Shown piece after piece: positions 1 through 7,829 of a stretch of 56,512 nt of DNA (positions within the stretch are counted from its first letter, which is position 1; every line of letters begins with the position of its first letter). The position numbers were made by a program, and so were the translations under genes. The notes beneath the pieces were generated by a model. It saw only the letters and a list, made by a program, of their open reading frames with translations. It searched no databases and was not told where the DNA came from. This DNA comes from Vibrio brasiliensis LMG 20546 (lineage in GTDB: Bacteria > Pseudomonadota > Gammaproteobacteria > Enterobacterales > Vibrionaceae): contig NZ_AEVS01000089.1 in the NCBI RefSeq assembly GCF_000189255.1, positions 1-56,512 of the forward strand. Reading direction: 5' to 3'.

Positions 1-63
1 ATCGTTACCCGTAGATACGTGTAACAACATCATCAGTGTACTAATCTGACGATGACAATTTGT

Positions 64-154
64 GGAGAGATGGCTGAGTGGTTGAAAGCACCGGTCTTGA
101 AAACCGGCATACGTTAATAGCGTATCTAGGGTTCAAATCCCTATCTCTCCGCCA
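64..154 (+). tRNA. tRNA-Ser (anticodon UGA)
   Basis: The sequence folds as a class II tRNA with a long variable arm. The acceptor stem pairs GGAGAGA with TCTCTCC, followed by discriminator G and an encoded CCA at 152-154. The anticodon stem CCGGT/ACCGG encloses loop CTTGAAA, so the anticodon is TGA (98-100), which reads serine UCA codons. The T arm carries GGTTCAAATCC. The 91-base length and variable stem fit tRNA-Ser. Confidence 0.96.
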
Positions 155-160
155 CATTCG

Positions 161-191
161 AAAAGCCCGTTGCTAACGCAACGGGCTTTTT
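161..191 (+). terminator. Intrinsic terminator of the tRNA-Ser gene
   Basis: A 13-base-pair stem (AAAAGCCCGTTGC paired with GCAACGGGCTTTT) with loop TAAC ends in a T run. It starts six bases after the tRNA CCA end and would terminate the tRNA transcript. Confidence 0.9.
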
Positions 192-195
192 GCAT

Positions 196-421
196 TTTAG
201 AACGAGAACGGACTTCGTCCTGCGAGAATTTAGAACGGGCTGCGCCCTTCGAGAGGTGCACGTTATAGATGCTGAGTAGGTATCTGATGCAAAGTTTTTT
301 GTTAGGGACTTACGTCTATAATCCAGAAAAAAAGGTTGACGCATTCACGTCAACCTTCCCATATTTTCTCGCTTCTCGCTTCTCGCTTCTCGCTTCTCGC
401 TTCTCGCTTCTCGCTTCTCGC
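196..421. repeat. Composite intergenic repeat, copy 1 (mini-hairpins, terminator hairpin, eight TTCTCGC heptamers)
   Basis: Plus-strand order: mini-hairpins GGACTTCGTCC (210-220) and GGGCTGCGCCC (237-247); a conserved middle block (about 251-326) with GTTAGGGACTTACGTCT; a terminator-like stem; then eight perfect TTCTCGC units at 366-421. The array ends two bases before the stop complement of the minus-strand GGDEF-EAL gene at 424. Copy 2 (41796-41986) shares the middle block and stem at roughly 85% identity by eye. Copy 3 (44144-44396) shares the mini-hairpins, stem type and heptamers. Confidence 0.85.
330..358 (-). terminator. Intrinsic terminator of the GGDEF-EAL gene, embedded in repeat copy 1
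   Basis: A 10-base-pair stem (AAGGTTGACG at 332-341, CGTCAACCTT at 348-357) is followed on the minus strand by a run of seven T. It lies about 65 bases past the stop codon of the minus-strand gene, beyond the heptamer array. Confidence 0.85.
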
Positions 422-423
422 CT

Positions 424-2958
424 CTAACTCACCAAATGCGTCGGCCACTCTTCATAAGGAACAGGTCTGCTGTATAAGAACCCCTGGCCTAGAGGGCAAC
501 CAAGTTGAGTGAGTAGATGTACCTGCTCATCGGTTTCAATCCCTTCAGCGACAATGTTCACTCGCATGCCTCGGGTCATATTCACGATGGCGGCTACTAT
601 CGAAGTGTCGAGGTTGTTTGGGTCCATACTATTAACGAAGGCGCGATCGATCTTCAGGCAATCAAAAGGCAATTTATGTAGGTAAGCAAGAGAGCTGTAT
701 CCGGTGCCGAAATCATCAATAGCGATTTTGACACCAAGATCCCGGATAGCCTGTAAGTTTTGGATCGTCACAGAGTCGTTATCGACAATGCGTGATTCGG
801 TGATTTCTAGAGTAAGATTGCCCGGATTTAAGCCTGACTGAGTTAAGATTTTCTGCAGAGTGGTAATGAAATCAGGCTGTGAGAGTTGGTTGACGGAAAG
901 GTTCACATGCATATCAAACGAAGCGTCCCACTTTCCTTCTTTAATCCCTTTTGCGGTGTCGTTACAAGCTTGCGTAAGGATATCTTCTCCAATCGCTCCA
1001 ATTAAGCCACTCTCTTCAGCTAAGGGGATGAATTCGATCGGTGGTAATAAGCCCGATGACGGTGAAAGCCACCTTGCCAGAGCTTCAGCACCAACAATTT
1101 GACCACTATTTAGGTCGACCAGGGGTTGGTAAAAAGGTAAGAATTCTTTGTGTTCGATGGCATCTTTGATTTTTGCCAGCATCAAGGTTCGCTTGCGAGA
1201 AATATCTGCCATCTCAGAACGATAGTAGCTGATACTTGTTGCGTCATGTTTGGCGTTGCTAAGTGCGATGCTACCACTTCGGAGCCATACCGTCATATTT
1301 GAGTCCGGCCCGTTTTCAACGACACCTACAGAAGCGCTAACCACTATGCTTTCATGTTCGATAACAAATGGTGAAGCAAACATCTCGACAATTCTATTTG
1401 CCAACTCTTTTGAATCCCGCTCGTCCAGCTGTTCTGGAATATAGATGGCGAACTCGTCACCACCCACCCGGGCTAGGTAGTGTTGATTAATAAGCAGCGA
1501 CTTGAGCCGACCTGATATGGCGGTAAGAATTTGATCGCCTAAGCCGTGACCGAGACTATCGTTGATATCGCGGAATTTGTTGATGCCTACCAGCAGCAAG
1601 GTACCATCAAGTTTGTTTAGAGCATCGCAGGTCTCAATCAGACCTTCACGGCTGTAAAGCTTGGTCAGCGAGTCATAGAGTAACTGAGATCGTAAGGCGC
1701 GGAATGATGCTTTCAAGTTGTTAGCCATTTCATTGAAAGCGAACACTAGCATTGAGGTTTCGTAGATACTGCCAGCTTGAGGCATATGGCTGTCCCAATC
1801 GCCTTTAGCGAGCTGCTTTGCCGCTGCTGCGGTAGACGTTATTGGTGTCACAATCTGATTAAACGCTAACAAGCCAATCACGATACCAGTGAAGCTGGCG
1901 ATTAAGCCGATTACCCAGCTATTTCTTTGGCTTTCCGGGAGTTTACCTAGTAAGTGGGATTCGGAAATTGCGACCCCAATGTACCATTTCAAACCGTGCT
2001 CATCGGTATAGGGAGTGAGGTGGTTAAAGTAACGTTCACCGTCGAGGTCTAATGCAAATCGTTGGGTCTGATCAAGATTGAAAAATTCTTGTGAGACTGA
2101 GTATTCAGCATTGGCCTTGACGATAGGGTTTGAACTTTCGGTTGCTAACAGTCGCTCGCCTTTTTTGCTCAATGTTGTTCCCCAAGAGACAACACTGCCA
2201 CTGGTAGATTTGGCCACAAGCCGTTTTTTGTCATCGACGATATAAATAACGGCGTTGGTATGCTGTTGTTGCTGTCTAAGGAAGGTGTTGAAGGTATCGA
2301 TTTTGATGTCGGTAACGACGACCCCCTGGAACTCTTGTTCGTAGAACACTGGGGTTAAGGCAGATAGGGTGATCTCTTGTCGTTCGTCTGCATTGGCATA
2401 GATAGAAGACCACATTGGCACTAATGACTGTGCAACGGGAGCATACCAAGGTCTGATCCTCGGGTCGTAATTTTCTATTACTGAGCGAATCTCCTCGTTG
2501 AGCTCCTCGCCTCTATAGATGACTAAATTATAATCGGTGCGCGCATCTTGAACCATTAAGGTGTAGTCACTATTCGACTCTTTGCGAAAGCCTATATACT
2601 CTGCAGTTTCACCACCGAACCCTATTACATCGAGCTGAGGAAAGGTGTGGTAGAGGTGGCGGAATGCGGTTAGGAAATATTGCTCAATGTCGGAGGTATC
2701 ACCTGAGCGATAAAGTCGGTTAAAGCCTATTGAGTGACTGAGAGCTAAACTGGCCTGAAAGGGTTGATTAAGAAAGTTATTGAGTTCGAGCGTTACGTTT
2801 TCCGTCAGTGCTGATAACTGTTTATCGCTGATGTCAGAAACCATCTCTTCATAGCTGTTCTTCTGGACAGAGATTATCACGCCGACTGTAAAGATAAATA
2901 TCAATACAAAGGGCAGCACAACAGCGGTTCTGAGGGTGATTTTCGTCTTCGCTTTCAT
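424..2958 (-). CDS. Membrane-bound GGDEF-EAL protein with periplasmic sensor and HAMP domain
   Basis: Predicted 844-residue inner-membrane c-di-GMP enzyme. An N-terminal membrane segment (about 11-31) and a second (about 350-370) flank a roughly 310-residue periplasmic region typical of dCACHE sensors. A HAMP linker follows (about 370-425), then GGDEF (about 430-590) and EAL (about 600-840) domains. The GGDEF signature is intact at 499-503 and EAL at 625-627; DDFGTGYSS is also present, so both diguanylate cyclase and phosphodiesterase activity are possible. Which dominates cannot be read from sequence. It lies 141 bases downstream of ntrC on the same strand, with its own terminator at 330-358, so it may be partly co-transcribed with ntrBC. 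The ligand of the sensor region is unknown. Confidence 0.92.
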   Translation of the reverse strand: MKAKTKITLRTAVVLPFVLIFIFTVGVIISVQKNSYEEMVSDISDKQLSALTENVTLELNNFLNQPFQASLALSHSIGFNRLYRSGDTSDIEQYFLTAFRHLYHTFPQLDVIGFGGETAEYIGFRKESNSDYTLMVQDARTDYNLVIYRGEELNEEIRSVIENYDPRIRPWYAPVAQSLVPMWSSIYANADERQEITLSALTPVFYEQEFQGVVVTDIKIDTFNTFLRQQQQHTNAVIYIVDDKKRLVAKSTSGSVVSWGTTLSKKGERLLATESSNPIVKANAEYSVSQEFFNLDQTQRFALDLDGERYFNHLTPYTDEHGLKWYIGVAISESHLLGKLPESQRNSWVIGLIASFTGIVIGLLAFNQIVTPITSTAAAAKQLAKGDWDSHMPQAGSIYETSMLVFAFNEMANNLKASFRALRSQLLYDSLTKLYSREGLIETCDALNKLDGTLLLVGINKFRDINDSLGHGLGDQILTAISGRLKSLLINQHYLARVGGDEFAIYIPEQLDERDSKELANRIVEMFASPFVIEHESIVVSASVGVVENGPDSNMTVWLRSGSIALSNAKHDATSISYYRSEMADISRKRTLMLAKIKDAIEHKEFLPFYQPLVDLNSGQIVGAEALARWLSPSSGLLPPIEFIPLAEESGLIGAIGEDILTQACNDTAKGIKEGKWDASFDMHVNLSVNQLSQPDFITTLQKILTQSGLNPGNLTLEITESRIVDNDSVTIQNLQAIRDLGVKIAIDDFGTGYSSLAYLHKLPFDCLKIDRAFVNSMDPNNLDTSIVAAIVNMTRGMRVNIVAEGIETDEQVHLLTQLGCPLGQGFLYSRPVPYEEWPTHLVS

Positions 2959-3099
2959 TCGACCCCTTGTGCACTTTCTGATTAATAAAGGCGAGTGTTA
3001 GAGGGTTAAAAAGGTGATTACCTGAAACATTTAACCTGCCCAGCAAGATCAAATAGCAGCAATCACCTTGAATCGCTAAGGTGGTTAAGCGATGGTTTG

Positions 3100-4503
3100 T
3101 TAGTAAAGCTCTTTTAGTTTACGAGTGAGCGTATTACGTCCCCAGCCTAAAACTTTCGCTGCATCTTGTTTGTGGCCATTGGTATGTTCTAAGGCCGCTT
3201 CCAAAAGTATACGCTCAAATTCAGGAAGTGCGTAAGAAAGTAGCTCGGTATCTCCTTGAGATAGGGAGCTCTTTGCCCAGCTTGCTAATTGTTGTTGCCA
3301 AGAACCGGACGCACTGATATCGCTGTGTTTTTTCTCTTCGAGTAATTCTCCTGGTAGATCTCCCGGAAGAATTTCTGAGCCACTTGCCATTACGGTCAGC
3401 CAGCGACAGATGTTCTCTAACTGACGTACGTTGCCCGGCCAGTCCAGACGGTTAAGTGTCTCAACCGTATTAGGGTGGAGAGTTTTAACATCGACGCCTA
3501 ACTCCTCAGCGGCTAATGCCAAAAAGTGCAGGGTGAGTTTTTCAATGTCCTGCTTACGTTCACGTAACGCTGGGATCTGAATTCGAATTACATTCAGGCG
3601 GTGAAACAAGTCCTCACGAAAGTCCCCTTTAGTGACTAGCTGTTCCAGATTCTGGTGGGTTGCAGCAACAATGCGTACATCTACTTTTATTGGTGAGTGA
3701 CCACCAACGCGATAGAACTGTCCGTCTGCTAACACACGTAGTAAGCGAGTTTGAATATCGAGTGGCATGTCACCAATCTCATCCAGAAACAGTGTGCCTC
3801 CGTTGGCTTGTTCAAAACGTCCCTGACGGACGCTGTTCGCCCCGGTAAAGGCTCCTTTTTCATGACCAAACAGCTCAGATTCAATCAAATCTTTTGGAAT
3901 CGCTGCCATGTTAAGTGCGATGAAAGGTTTACTTGCACGAGGACTATGGCGATGTAAGGCGTGAGCGACCAGCTCCTTACCCGTTCCGGACTCGCCATTA
4001 ATCAACACTGAGATAGAGGAACGCGAAAGTCGACCAATTGCGCGAAATACCTCCTGCATTGCAGGCGCTTCACCAATGATCTCTGGAGGAGTGTAATCAT
4101 CATCTGCCAGTGAGGCTTGCTCTTGCTTCTGTTCGTGACTGTGGGTGATAGCACGCTCTACCAGCGTTAGGGTTTCATCAACATCAAAAGGCTTAGGCAG
4201 GTATTCAAAAGCGCCTTTCTGATACGCATTTACCGCTGCATCAAGATCTGAGTGAGCCGTCATGATGATCACTGGTAGCTCTGGAGAGCGTTGATGTACC
4301 TGCTTAAGCAGTTCAATCCCATCGATGCCTGGCATACGAATATCTGAAACGAGTACATCGGGAGTCTCTCGCTCTAGCGCCATTAAAACACTTTCAGCAT
4401 CTGCAAAGGTTTCACATTTTATGTTGGCAGACGATAGAGTCTTCTCCATCACCCAACGGATTGAGCTGTCATCATCAACAACCCAGACGTATCCTTTACT
4501 CAT
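3100..4503 (-). CDS. ntrC: Nitrogen regulation response regulator NtrC (NR(I))
   Basis: 467-residue sigma-54 enhancer-binding activator, normal length for NtrC. The receiver domain (about 1-120) has the acidic DDD pocket and phosphoacceptor Asp54. The AAA+ domain carries Walker A GESGTGKE (170-177) and the sigma-54 contact loop GAFTGA (217-222). The C-terminal Fis-type helix-turn-helix ends the protein. Phosphorylated NtrC oligomerises on TGCACC-N5-GGTGCA sites and activates nitrogen-limitation genes. It lies 34 bases after ntrB in the same transcript. Matching binding sites are visible upstream of both ntrB and glnA in this window, which supports the assignment. Confidence 0.97.
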   Translation of the reverse strand: MSKGYVWVVDDDSSIRWVMEKTLSSANIKCETFADAESVLMALERETPDVLVSDIRMPGIDGIELLKQVHQRSPELPVIIMTAHSDLDAAVNAYQKGAFEYLPKPFDVDETLTLVERAITHSHEQKQEQASLADDDYTPPEIIGEAPAMQEVFRAIGRLSRSSISVLINGESGTGKELVAHALHRHSPRASKPFIALNMAAIPKDLIESELFGHEKGAFTGANSVRQGRFEQANGGTLFLDEIGDMPLDIQTRLLRVLADGQFYRVGGHSPIKVDVRIVAATHQNLEQLVTKGDFREDLFHRLNVIRIQIPALRERKQDIEKLTLHFLALAAEELGVDVKTLHPNTVETLNRLDWPGNVRQLENICRWLTVMASGSEILPGDLPGELLEEKKHSDISASGSWQQQLASWAKSSLSQGDTELLSYALPEFERILLEAALEHTNGHKQDAAKVLGWGRNTLTRKLKELY

Positions 4504-4537
4504 ATTGATTTCCTTGCAGCAACATTACTCACCTGGC

Positions 4538-5584
4538 TTAAATGGGTAAGTAAATAGTAAATGTGGTTCTTCCAGGCCAGCTCTCAACGTCTATCTTGCC
4601 TTGGTGTTGGTCTATTAAGTTTTGTGCGATCGATAGACCCAATCCTGTCCCCCCTTCTCTGCCACTGACCATAGGGTAGAAAAGAGTATCTTGCAGGTCG
4701 GCTGGAATGCCCGGACCGTTATCAGTAATTTCTATTCTTGCGGCGAGCTTACAGCGCTGACCGTGAATATTGGCTTGATGCACCGTTCTGGTGCGAATGA
4801 CAATTTCGCCATTCTGTTGTCCTTTAAGGATCTGTCCTGCGTTACTCACAATGTTGAGTAGTGCCTGTTCAATCTGGTCTGAATCCATCAAAATCTCTGG
4901 CAGACTCGGATCGTAATCGCGTTCAATACTGACACTTTGGTTGGCTTCTAAATCAACTAACTGGCGGACTTTCTCCAGAATCAGATGGAGGTTTTCAGGC
5001 TGCTTCTTACCCGGTTTTTGAGGACCAAGTAATCGATCAACCAATGCTCTTAACCGGTCAGCCTGCTCGATAATTATTTGGGTGTACTCCGCTAGACTTG
5101 GATCCGGCAGTGTTCGCTCCAATAACTGAGCTGCACCGCGTAATCCGCCGAGAGGGTTTTTAATCTCATGAGCAAGCCCTCTAACCAATAGCTTAGCGGC
5201 CTGTTGTTGAGCATGCTGATTGAGCTCTTGAGATAGGCGGCGCTGTTGACCAATCTTTCTCATCTCAACCAATAGCATTAACTCTTTGTTCCAGGAGATC
5301 GGGCTAACGGTCACTTCAAGCATGAGAGGCTTGCCATCGACAACAAAGGTGACATCGCTGTCGGTGATACTTTGTCCGCTCTGCAGCGGCTGTGATAACA
5401 GAGCCAGATCCATAGAAGCATGTTGGATTAGGTGTGATAACGGGTGATCGACAATTCGCTTAGCACTTTGAGAAAACAACTGCTCAGCTGCAGGGTTGGC
5501 ATACTTCACCTGTAGCGACTCATTCATAATCAGAATTGCGGTCACCTGGTGATTTAAAATAATGTCATTGAGTTCGCTATCCAC
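4538..5584 (-). CDS. ntrB: Nitrogen regulation sensor kinase NtrB (NR(II)), GTG start
   Basis: 348-residue cytoplasmic two-component kinase/phosphatase that controls NtrC according to PII signals. An N-terminal PAS domain is followed by the H-box GLAHEIKNP with His139, the same position as in E. coli, and by the N box and the ATP-lid motifs DNGPGIP and GTGLGLS. The frame is open upstream to 5689, but I choose GTG at 5582-5584: GGGGAG lies six bases before it, the length then matches the 349-residue E. coli protein, and the extra 35 residues would cover an NtrC operator at 5620-5636. It is followed by ntrC. Confidence 0.93.
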   Translation of the reverse strand: MDSELNDIILNHQVTAILIMNESLQVKYANPAAEQLFSQSAKRIVDHPLSHLIQHASMDLALLSQPLQSGQSITDSDVTFVVDGKPLMLEVTVSPISWNKELMLLVEMRKIGQQRRLSQELNQHAQQQAAKLLVRGLAHEIKNPLGGLRGAAQLLERTLPDPSLAEYTQIIIEQADRLRALVDRLLGPQKPGKKQPENLHLILEKVRQLVDLEANQSVSIERDYDPSLPEILMDSDQIEQALLNIVSNAGQILKGQQNGEIVIRTRTVHQANIHGQRCKLAARIEITDNGPGIPADLQDTLFYPMVSGREGGTGLGLSIAQNLIDQHQGKIDVESWPGRTTFTIYLPI

Positions 5585-5619
5585 TGCTTTCTCCCCATCC
5601 TTGAACTTGAATTGTGCAA

Positions 5620-5636
5620 TGCACCAAAATGGTGCG
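5620..5636 (-). promoter_or_regulatory. NtrC binding site upstream of ntrBC
   Basis: TGCACC-AAAAT-GGTGCG matches the NtrC consensus TGCACC-N5-GGTGCA at 11 of 12 conserved positions. It sits 36 bases upstream of the ntrB GTG start, where autoregulation of ntrBC by NtrC is known in enterics. Confidence 0.8.
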
Positions 5637-5871
5637 GTTAATAATTCAAGTATGGCGCATTCATTATAAGAACTGAAGCTAAATAGCACCGTATACTGGG
5701 CTTTTGGTGTCGATTTAGCTCAACTACTCGCTACCTTGATAGCAAATACACCGTTATCGTTATCTATAATGCAATAAGCTTGCCGCCTATAAGCTATTGA
5801 ATTACAAAAGAGTGATGGGTTATCAAATGACTAGAACTGCGTTTGTTAACTCACCATTTTGGTTCAGATAA

Positions 5872-5899
5872 TAAAAAGGCTCGCCGAGTGGCGAGCCTT
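5872..5899 (-). terminator. glnA intrinsic terminator
   Basis: Ten-base-pair stem AAGGCTCGCC (5876-5885) / GGCGAGCCTT (5890-5899) with loop GAGT, followed on the minus strand by TTTTTATT. It ends the glnA transcript before ntrB, so ntrBC needs its own promoter or read-through. Confidence 0.9.
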
Positions 5900-5940
5900 A
5901 ATCTTGTCTATGGCAACATTCTGTTGCGCACTAAATTCGA

Positions 5941-7350
5941 TTATACAGAGTAGTACAGTTCGAACTCTAGTGGGTGCGTAGTCATGTTTACTTTCTCTAC
6001 GTCCTGAGACTTAAGGTCGATGTATGAATCGATAAAGTCATCAGAGAATACACCGCCAGCAGTTAGGAACTCACGGTCAGCATCCAGTTCAGCTAGAGCG
6101 TCTTTTAGTGAGTAAGCCACTGTTGGGATCTCTGCAGCTTCTTCAGCTGGTAGATCGTAAAGGTCTTTATCCATTGCTTCGCCTGGGTGGATCTTGTTCT
6201 TAATACCGTCAAGACCAGCCATTAGCATTGCTGCAAAGCATAGGTATGGGTTAGCTGCTGGGTCACCGAAACGAACTTCGATACGACGTGCTTTAGGGCT
6301 TGGTACCACTGGGATACGGATAGAAGCAGAACGGTTACGCGCTGAGTAAGCAAGCATAACTGGTGCTTCGAAGCCTGGTACAAGACGCTTGTACGAGTTA
6401 GTTGATGGGTTAGCAAATGCGTTGATTGCACGAGCGTGTTTGATGATACCACCGATGTAGTAAAGCGCCATTTCAGATAGACCGCCGTACTTGTCACCAG
6501 CAAATAGGTTAACACCGTCTTTTGCCAGAGATTGGTGAACGTGCATACCAGAACCGTTATCACCAACAAGTGGCTTAGGCATGAATGTCGCAGTCTTACC
6601 AAATGCGTGTGCAACGTTGTGTACAACGTACTTGTAGATTTGGATTTCGTCAGCTTTCGTAGTTAGCGTGTTGAAGCGCGTTGCGATTTCGTTCTGACCA
6701 GCAGTCGCTACTTCGTGGTGGTGTGCTTCAACTACAAGGCCCATTTCTTCCATGATTAGACACATAGCAGAACGGATGTCTTGTGAAGAATCAACTGGAG
6801 CTACTGGGAAGTAACCACCTTTAACGCCTGGACGGTGACCTTTGTTACCTTCTTCGTAGTCAGAACCTGTGTTCCAAGCCGCTTCTACGTCGTCAATCTT
6901 GAAGAATGAACCTGACATGTCAGTTGCGAACTTAACATCGTCAAATAGGAAGAACTCTGGCTCAGGACCGATAAGTACTGTGTCAGCAACACCAGTAGAA
7001 CGCATGAAGTCTTCAGCGCGCTTAGCGATTGAGCGTGGGTCACGGTCGTAGCCTTGCATTGTAGCAGGCTCTAGAATGTCACAACGTAGGTTAAGCGTTG
7101 CATCTTCAGTGAATGGGTCAAGAACAGCAGATGATGCGTCTGGCATCATTACCATGTCTGATTCGTTGATGCCTTTCCAGCCAGCAACAGAAGAACCATC
7201 GAACATCTTACCTTCTTCGAAGAAGTCTGCGTCGATTTGGTGAGCAGGGATAGAGATATGTTGCTCTTTACCCTTTGTATCTGTAAAGCGTAGGTCAACA
7301 AACTTAACTTCGTTTTCTTGGATCAGCGATAGAACGTTTTCTACTGACAT
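5941..7350 (-). CDS. glnA: Glutamine synthetase, type I (GlnA)
   Basis: 469-residue dodecameric GSI enzyme that makes glutamine from glutamate, ammonia and ATP. The family length and landmarks are present: the MFDGSS region, the GSGMHVH metal/substrate segment, NRSASIRIP, and the adenylylation site in the DLYDLP loop at Tyr398, so covalent control by GlnE is expected. GGAGG lies 10 bases before the ATG. Upstream lie a sigma-54 promoter (7460-7474) and NtrC sites about 108 and 137 bases before the predicted start of transcription, an arrangement like E. coli glnAp2. The gene ends in its own terminator ahead of ntrBC. Confidence 0.98.
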   Translation of the reverse strand: MSVENVLSLIQENEVKFVDLRFTDTKGKEQHISIPAHQIDADFFEEGKMFDGSSVAGWKGINESDMVMMPDASSAVLDPFTEDATLNLRCDILEPATMQGYDRDPRSIAKRAEDFMRSTGVADTVLIGPEPEFFLFDDVKFATDMSGSFFKIDDVEAAWNTGSDYEEGNKGHRPGVKGGYFPVAPVDSSQDIRSAMCLIMEEMGLVVEAHHHEVATAGQNEIATRFNTLTTKADEIQIYKYVVHNVAHAFGKTATFMPKPLVGDNGSGMHVHQSLAKDGVNLFAGDKYGGLSEMALYYIGGIIKHARAINAFANPSTNSYKRLVPGFEAPVMLAYSARNRSASIRIPVVPSPKARRIEVRFGDPAANPYLCFAAMLMAGLDGIKNKIHPGEAMDKDLYDLPAEEAAEIPTVAYSLKDALAELDADREFLTAGGVFSDDFIDSYIDLKSQDVEKVNMTTHPLEFELYYSV

Positions 7351-7407
7351 CTTGGATAACCTCCAGTGTTATTAAAGCGGTATAGCTCGATTCATTTAAT
7401 TAAATCC

Positions 7408-7447
7408 AGCATTGATTAATTTCGTTTCAATCGTATTAATCGATGCT
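7408..7447 (-). promoter_or_regulatory. Inverted repeat at the 5' end of the glnA leader
   Basis: AGCATTGATTAAT (7408-7420) and ATTAATCGATGCT (7435-7447) form a 13-base-pair stem with one mismatch and a 14-base loop. With transcription predicted from about 7448, this stem-loop would be the first structure in the glnA mRNA. Its role is unknown; mRNA protection or a regulator site are both possible. Confidence 0.55.
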
Positions 7448-7459
7448 GATTTTATTAAA

Positions 7460-7474
7460 GCCAAAACCGTGCCA
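7460..7474 (-). promoter_or_regulatory. Sigma-54 (-24/-12) promoter of glnA
   Basis: On the minus strand TGGCACGGTTTTGGC gives the invariant GG-N10-GC spacing and a perfect TGGCAC -24 element; the -12 element is TGGC rather than TTGC. Transcription would start near 7448, leaving a leader of about 98 bases before the glnA ATG. Confidence 0.8.
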
Positions 7475-7547
7475 AAAAAATTAATCCATTAATTTCAATT
7501 AATTAGAGCGTTGGTGTTTAGTTTGGTGCACCAAAATGATCCTGCAT

Positions 7548-7564
7548 TGCACCTGATTGGTGCA
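7548..7564 (-). promoter_or_regulatory. NtrC enhancer site, perfect consensus
   Basis: TGCACC-TGATT-GGTGCA is a perfect match to the NtrC operator. Its centre (7556) is about 108 bases upstream of the predicted glnA start, the position of a major enhancer site at E. coli glnAp2. Confidence 0.88.
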
Positions 7565-7576
7565 TTGGTATAGTGT

Positions 7577-7593
7577 TGCACCAAGAGTAAACA
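7577..7593 (-). promoter_or_regulatory. Second, half-conserved NtrC site of glnA
   Basis: TGCACC-AAGAG-TAAACA has one perfect half and one poor half. It is centred about 137 bases upstream of the predicted glnA start, close to the -140 site of E. coli. A further TGCACC half-site lies at 7527-7532. Confidence 0.5.
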
Positions 7594-7829
7594 AAATCGT
7601 GTTCCATTCAGCCCAGTTTTGCTATCGATGTCAATCGGGATTTGGTCTTACTCAGAGTGATTTAGCGTTTCTTAGAAAAATATCTGCTGAAATGCAGCGA
7701 ATCAGATCACATATTTCTGGGTTTTTCGCTAGAATCTGGTACATTATGGCCGTTTTTTTAATCAAGTAAGTGCGCTATTGAAAACTGAGTTTTTATAAGC
7801 GGGCTTCTTCTATCGAGCGAATCAAATCC

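Larger units (their letters stand above)
5585..5940. other. ntrB-glnA intergenic region
   Basis: 356 bases without a gene. It holds the NtrC operator at 5620-5636, unassigned AT-rich sequence (about 5640-5870) that must contain the ntrB promoter, and the glnA terminator at 5872-5899. I could not pick a convincing sigma-70 promoter by eye. Confidence 0.6.
7351..7829. other. glnA-typA divergent intergenic region
   Basis: 479 bases without a convincing gene. The glnA half (7351-7600) is AT-rich and holds the leader stem, the sigma-54 promoter and the NtrC sites. The typA half (7600-7829) must contain the typA promoter, but I could not assign -35 and -10 boxes with confidence. Confidence 0.6.

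Noticed and set aside
366-421. Heptamer array as a possible CRISPR array
   Set aside because: Units are seven bases, directly adjacent with no spacers, and no cas genes are present.
6222-6626. 134-residue minus-strand frame inside glnA
   Set aside because: It lies wholly inside glnA in another frame, is Ser/Thr/Leu-rich shadow sequence, and glnA is certain.
7557-7769. 70-residue plus-strand frame upstream of typA
   Set aside because: It lacks a ribosome binding site, overlaps the NtrC enhancer sites of glnA and has no family-like features.
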